NCBI GenBank assembly: GCA_046329235.1
Contig: JAXLVA010000001.1
Location: 3,162,001-3,226,000, forward strand
DNA length: 64,000 bases
Reading direction: 5' to 3'
From: JALONH01 sp046329235
GTDB lineage: Bacteria; Bacteroidota; Bacteroidia; Cytophagales; Cytophagaceae
The position numbers and the translations under genes are program-made. Below are positions 59,789-64,000 of this stretch, one piece after another (the stretch's first letter is position 1; the number at the start of each line of letters is the position of its first letter). Below the pieces are notes generated by a model. It searched no databases, was not told the DNA's origin, and saw only the letters and a list, made by a program, of their open reading frames with translations.

Positions 59789-61612
59789 CTATCTTTTTTG
59801 TACTAAGATTTTTTGTGTAAAAAAGGTGTCGGATAATTGTATTTGTATTAGATAGGTACCGGTAATTAAATTTTCTAATAAAATATTTGTGTAAGGCTCT
59901 AATATGCCTTCCAAAACAACTGCACCGGTTGAATTGATAATTTGGAATGGAGCAGGCTCCGTGATGCCATTAACATAAAGAATATCTTCTGCAGGATTTG
60001 GATAAATACTAATAGGATGATTAGGAGTAATAAATAATGTTTGGAGATAAATTACTTGACTATTAGTCGTTAACTCATACAATTGTATGTAACTATATTT
60101 TTTTTGAAGAGTTAATGAGTATTCATGGATGGATGTGGTGTTGTAGGCTTCAAGGGTGTCAATATTTTCATATTGTACTCCGTCTATACTTCCTTTGATT
60201 ATATAGGCTTTAATATCAGATTCTAGTGCTGTAATCCAAAATACTTCAGTCGCAGTACGAATTCCAAAATCTAATAACGTAAGTGGTAGCGCACACGAAT
60301 TGGTTGCTGTACTTTGTGGTGGAACGTAATTGTATAATACCGTTCCTGCAGCGCCTGCAGTAGCTAGTCGGTTGCCATTTAATGTTGCATCAGCTGCATT
60401 GGTTGAAAATCCTGCAGCACCGCCATTAACAGATGTAGTTACTCCACCCGGAGTTGTTGCTGTTGAAAGGTAGATAAGTCCACCACCACCACCACCGCCC
60501 GGTCCAAGATTTCGGTTGGGGCTATTGGTATCAGCACCTGTGCCACCATTTGATTGGATAATAGTATTGGAGATAGTATTTACAGATATCATGATAGAAC
60601 CGGCGCCTCCAGCACCTCCGCCACCATCTCCGCCTGCATTTGTTGCATCAAGACCGTTACTGCTAATTGTGAAGTTGTTTCCTACAATATCATTTGCTAT
60701 AATAAAAATGATACCACCACCGTTACTTCCGGCTGTGCCAACAGCGTCGTTTTGATGGCCACCACCGCCGCCGCCGCCTAAGAATATTCTAGAATTGGAT
60801 ACATATGGATTTAATGTAACACCACCTTGCGCAATAGTAGTATTAACACTACATCCACTGGATTGTCGACCTCCACTACCTCCGGAGCCCCAATTACTAC
60901 CACCACCCCCACCGGCATTGTGATAACTACCACCACCACCACCATTGGTGATTTTGGCTAACCCGAAATTTTGATTAGCAGGTATGTTATATATCCCTTC
61001 GCCTTTTTGAGACACTTGACTAGTATTGGCACTTGCGTAGGTTGTAGTGATAAAGTTACAATTGTCGTTATCCAGACTAAAATCTCCGCCTCTAAATCCA
61101 ATACCATTGGCATTTATATTGGCGTTCAAAGTAACAGTTCCACTTGCTTTGATGGCAATAATACCTCCTGTTAAACCATTCCAAGTATTTCCTGTTAGTG
61201 TTCCTGTAACAGAAACGTTAGTATATTCCGGTACACGTACCAATTGTACAAGTCCGGTGATGGTATATGTATTCAGAATTGTATTGGTGAAGTAAATATC
61301 ATTACCGCTAATGGAGTAGATGCGGTGAAATTCATAATTCCCGGCGTCATTAATGGAGGTGACACTGCCAAATGCGGCGCTTGTAGTGGTAGCATTGATG
61401 GTCGCGCCCTTCATCTGTATTAATAATACAAAATCGCCAGCTGTATAAGCAGCGGAATTGCTTACCGTAACTTTATTACATGTATAATCTATGGCAGTAA
61501 CATCAATATATTGATTAACAACACCCGAAATTTGAGCGTAACTAATCTTTCCAAAGGGAGTTACCGAAAGGAGTAGTAGCTGTATAAAAGATATAAGTAT
61601 TCTTAAATTCAT
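59789..61612 (-). CDS. Gly-rich secreted protein with T9SS type A sorting domain
   Basis: 607 residues. Signal peptide ending near SVTPFGKISYA, then a beta-rich N-terminal half (ISGVVNQYIDVTAIDYTCNK...). From about 215 to 400 lie glycine-rich stretches (GGGGGSYHNAGGGGGS, GGGGGGGH, GGDGGGGAGGAGS, GPGGGGGGGL), possibly loops on a beta-helix. The last ~75 residues hold the T9SS sorting domain (ISIYPNPAEDILYVNG...TGTYLIQIQLSDTFFTQKIL). It is probably a surface-anchored adhesin-like protein. The G-rich code gives long shadow frames on the opposite strand (60516-60781), which are not genes. Confidence 0.88.
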   Translation of the reverse strand: MNLRILISFIQLLLLSVTPFGKISYAQISGVVNQYIDVTAIDYTCNKVTVSNSAAYTAGDFVLLIQMKGATINATTTSAAFGSVTSINDAGNYEFHRIYSISGNDIYFTNTILNTYTITGLVQLVRVPEYTNVSVTGTLTGNTWNGLTGGIIAIKASGTVTLNANINANGIGFRGGDFSLDNDNCNFITTTYASANTSQVSQKGEGIYNIPANQNFGLAKITNGGGGGSYHNAGGGGGSNWGSGGSGGRQSSGCSVNTTIAQGGVTLNPYVSNSRIFLGGGGGGGHQNDAVGTAGSNGGGIIFIIANDIVGNNFTISSNGLDATNAGGDGGGGAGGAGSIMISVNTISNTIIQSNGGTGADTNSPNRNLGPGGGGGGGLIYLSTATTPGGVTTSVNGGAAGFSTNAADATLNGNRLATAGAAGTVLYNYVPPQSTATNSCALPLTLLDFGIRTATEVFWITALESDIKAYIIKGSIDGVQYENIDTLEAYNTTSIHEYSLTLQKKYSYIQLYELTTNSQVIYLQTLFITPNHPISIYPNPAEDILYVNGITEPAPFQIINSTGAVVLEGILEPYTNILLENLITGTYLIQIQLSDTFFTQKILVQKR

Positions 61613-61736
61613 TTCTTCGTATTCCCCAATACTCTATGAATACGCAAATGTAGAGCTTTGTAACTGAAACTTACTTAGAAGTATTAAATTAAATCTAAAA
61701 TAAGTACATTTATAAAATCATTGTTCAAAAAATTGA

Positions 61737-63842
61737 ATGACAGCTAGCAAACTTAAATCATACTTTCAACGATTACTTTTTACAATTCCATTAATTACAG
61801 CTCTTTGGGCTTGTAAAAGGGAATTTGAACGTCCTCGTTGGGATACCAATATTTTAACTCCTTTAGTAAAGGCACATTTGAATTTAGAAAATTTAACTGC
61901 CGATACCAGTATCAAAGTTGAATCTGATCAATCTCTTACCATAGTTCAAAGAGAAGAACTTTTTACCTATACTATTGATTCATTAGTTGCTTTAGAAGCG
62001 CCTCAATTTAAAAGGACAGTAAAACTTTCCAGTTTAGTACTATCCGATCAATCTATTACTCGTGCCATTACATTAGGTGAAATAGCTAGAAATTTACAAG
62101 CACAAGGGAATCCTGTAGGAGATCAAATTATATTAGCACACAATCTGGGTAAATTAGGATTTCAAGCTCCTGTACCGGATATTAATGATGTTACAGCCGG
62201 ACCTGTGTTGATAGATGTTAATCAATTTTTTAAAACAGCTACTTTGTTAGCCGGTACACTTACCATCAAAGCGGTTAATAATATGCCTTTAACTTTAACT
62301 ACGGTGCATTTGGCATTGAGTAATAAGGTAAGTGGGACAGTTATAACGGATCAAACCTTTACTAATTTAACTCCGGGGACATCACAAACTAAAGTTCAAG
62401 ATCTTGCTGGTCAAACCATAGAAGGCAACCTATCTGCTGCCATAATCGATTTAGATTTAAAAGGAGGTACTGTCATCGTTGATACATCGGATGCCATTTT
62501 ATTGACATTGAGTGTTTCAAATCTAGATGTCTATGAAGCTACCGCCATATTCCCTGCTCAAGAAGTAGTGAATGAAACTTCGGAAGTTTCTTTGTTAGGT
62601 TTAAATGATGCGCGATTAACCTTAGCGACGATTCGACAAGGTACAGTACGTGCAGATGTTTATTCTACCGCAGAAGATACCGTTCGATTCACTTATGAAA
62701 TTCCATCTGCGTTGAAAAACGGACAAACGTTTAAATTCTTTGCAGAAATACCCCCGGCACCACCGGGTGGAAGTTCTTATAAAGTTTTCGAATCAGACTT
62801 CAGTGGTTATGATTTGGATCTAACAGGTATAGATAAAGATACCTTTAATACTTTTTATGGAGTGTTGATAGGTAAAATTGATTCTACCGGACGTGTAGTC
62901 AATTTATCATTAGATGATAGTTTGGATATCACCTTAACACTTCAAGAGGCAAAACCTTCCTATATCAAAGGATATATTGGTCAAGATACTGTAAACTTTG
63001 GGCCGGAGCAGGTGAATTTAGATATCTTTAAAAATATTCAAGCTAACGTATTAGAGTTTGATAGTATTCGATTAAATGCTACAGTAGTTAATAGTTTAGG
63101 TATTCCTGTTCAAGGGAAAATAATTCATCTTCAAACCATCAATACATCTACCTCTCAATCCGCCATTCTTACGGGTGGAATTGTAGATATATATCAAGCC
63201 ATCGCTCCTGCAACAGATAATCCATTTACTCCGGTAACAACAAAAATCGATTTAGCTACAAATTCAAATGCTGTAGATCTGTTAAATATTTTACCGGATA
63301 GAATATTCTACATGGGAATATTCACTACTAATCCGGCGGGTAACACGAATACCTATACAGACTTTGCTAGATCAGGAGTCAACTTGAATGCTTACTTGGA
63401 TATTGAGATTCCATTATCACTTAAAATGGAACAAGTGGTACTCTCTGATACCGCTGCATTTGATGCGGCGTCATTGAGAGCCGGTGGTGTACGTGAAGGT
63501 ACTTTGAAGTTAATAGTTGAAAATGCATTCCCTGTACAAATCAATGTGGAAATGATATTCCTTGATGCTAATGGTATTATGATAGATGCGCAAGCTTCTA
63601 CTCAACCTGTCAATGCGGCTATCATCAATACTACTACCGGTATTGTAGAACAGACTACGAATAGTGTACTTCCTTTTGCTTTCTCGGAAGCAAGATTTAG
63701 CGCTATCATGGAAAGATGTAAAAATGTAGTGTTTAAAGTATCTATGGATACGGAGCCGGGAAATCAATTTGTGAAATTATATAGTCAGTATTATATCGAT
63801 TTGAAAGTGTCGGGAGATTTAACAGTGGGGGTTAATCAATAG
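61737..63842 (+). CDS. Large lipoprotein of unknown function
   Basis: 701 residues. The signal ends in a lipobox ITALWAC (Cys26), followed by KREFERPRWDTNILTPLVKA, a start I recognise from uncharacterised Bacteroidota lipoproteins. The rest is beta-rich, built of repeated ~150-residue domains (VLLTLSVSNLDVYEATAIFP, VNLDIFKNIQANVLEFDSIR, FPVQINVEMIFLDANGIMID), without catalytic motifs. It is likely a lipid-anchored envelope protein. The stop TAG overlaps the GTG of the next exported protein by one base, so the two are translated together and probably act together. Confidence 0.72.
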   Translation: MTASKLKSYFQRLLFTIPLITALWACKREFERPRWDTNILTPLVKAHLNLENLTADTSIKVESDQSLTIVQREELFTYTIDSLVALEAPQFKRTVKLSSLVLSDQSITRAITLGEIARNLQAQGNPVGDQIILAHNLGKLGFQAPVPDINDVTAGPVLIDVNQFFKTATLLAGTLTIKAVNNMPLTLTTVHLALSNKVSGTVITDQTFTNLTPGTSQTKVQDLAGQTIEGNLSAAIIDLDLKGGTVIVDTSDAILLTLSVSNLDVYEATAIFPAQEVVNETSEVSLLGLNDARLTLATIRQGTVRADVYSTAEDTVRFTYEIPSALKNGQTFKFFAEIPPAPPGGSSYKVFESDFSGYDLDLTGIDKDTFNTFYGVLIGKIDSTGRVVNLSLDDSLDITLTLQEAKPSYIKGYIGQDTVNFGPEQVNLDIFKNIQANVLEFDSIRLNATVVNSLGIPVQGKIIHLQTINTSTSQSAILTGGIVDIYQAIAPATDNPFTPVTTKIDLATNSNAVDLLNILPDRIFYMGIFTTNPAGNTNTYTDFARSGVNLNAYLDIEIPLSLKMEQVVLSDTAAFDAASLRAGGVREGTLKLIVENAFPVQINVEMIFLDANGIMIDAQASTQPVNAAIINTTTGIVEQTTNSVLPFAFSEARFSAIMERCKNVVFKVSMDTEPGNQFVKLYSQYYIDLKVSGDLTVGVNQ

Positions 63843-64000
63843 TGAAAAAGGTAGTAAGTATTTTAGTTCTTCTAGCTTCTGTTGTTGGAGCAAAAGCACA
63901 AATAGAATTCGACCGAATCGAATCATTTTTGATGGAAAGAAAAAACCTTTCTATTGGTAGAAATGAAGAAGCACGTAATTATGTTTCAGTATTCGGACAA
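63842..64000 (+). CDS. Exported protein, N-terminal part (runs off the right edge)
   Basis: GTG start overlapping the previous stop by one base; 53 residues are visible. KKVVSILVLLASVVGAKAQ is a signal peptide, followed by IEFDRIESFLMERKNLS. Too little to assign a family. The coupling to the upstream lipoprotein suggests a partner, perhaps an outer-membrane protein (inference). Confidence 0.7.
   Translation, partial: MKKVVSILVLLASVVGAKAQIEFDRIESFLMERKNLSIGRNEEARNYVSVFGQ

Noticed and set aside
60516..60781. Pro/Ser-rich plus-strand frames opposite the Gly-rich gene
   Set aside because: They are complements of glycine codons of the T9SS gene; composition is an artefact and no start signals are seen.

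Overview
This 64 kb window is AT-rich chromosome from a member of the Bacteroidota, probably in the Chitinophagales/Sphingobacteriales part of the phylum (this placement is inference). The evidence is: promoter elements of the phylum type (TTTG, about 19 bases, TAnnTTTG); scarce Shine-Dalgarno sites; secreted proteins with type IX secretion (T9SS) C-terminal sorting domains of both the PNP...K and CHU_C kinds; a carbamoyl-phosphate synthase large subunit without its allosteric domain; and phylum-typical families (DUF4834, HME-RND operon with a His-rich leader gene, LptC/OM protein/PpiD cluster). No tRNA, rRNA, CRISPR array or intact insertion sequence was found.

Layout. 1-1015 (minus): 5' part of trpE, preceded by a complete transcription attenuator with a Trp-Trp leader peptide; lysA is divergent. 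2.7-3.5 kb: a Lys/Ala-rich histone H1-like protein and a GreA/GreB-like protein. 3.5-8.2 kb (minus): heavy-metal RND efflux operon lacking an outer-membrane factor. 8.3-11.3 kb: NlpC/P60 hydrolase and HrpB helicase. 11.4-14.7 kb: era, der, a small Thr-rich lipoprotein and a SprT-like protein. 15.1-17.3 kb: REP-like palindromes, murQ and a MurNAc/GlcNAc kinase, and a perfect 7-bp tandem repeat (43.7 copies) starting 6 bp upstream of the kinase. 17.3-19.8 kb: operon of a radical SAM/SPASM protein, a ureohydrolase-fold protein and a cytochrome b5-like protein. 19.9-22.8 kb: fbaA, small unknown genes and marC. A compact three-way-junction structure lies between marC and the nitrate genes.

22.9-30.6 kb is a nitrate module. 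Two NarK-type transporters are divergent from an operon for a membrane b-type cytochrome, a cytoplasmic Mo-bisMGD reductase, a four-cluster ferredoxin, a Tat-type Rieske protein and a small membrane protein. A perfect 16-bp inverted repeat sits between the two arms. This is the best candidate for an under-described system in the window: a quinol-linked nitrate reductase with a non-Nar, non-Nap subunit set.

30.9-36.3 kb: a polytopic membrane protein, accD, DUF4834 and carB. 36.7-41.8 kb: surface proteins, one of them a T9SS gene split by a single in-frame TAA. 41.9-59.8 kb: mostly housekeeping (tpiA, prmA, a 1644-residue exported protein, plsY, anmK, coaX, an OM protein, lptC, a PpiD-like isomerase, a UvrD-like helicase-nuclease, a CDF transporter). 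59.8-64 kb: a Gly-rich T9SS protein, a large lipoprotein and the start of another exported protein.

Themes. MurQ, the BadF-type kinase and AnmK together point to recycling of cell-wall amino sugars. The trp attenuator, heptanucleotide array, three-way junction, dyad operators and REP-like hairpins are the main non-coding features.
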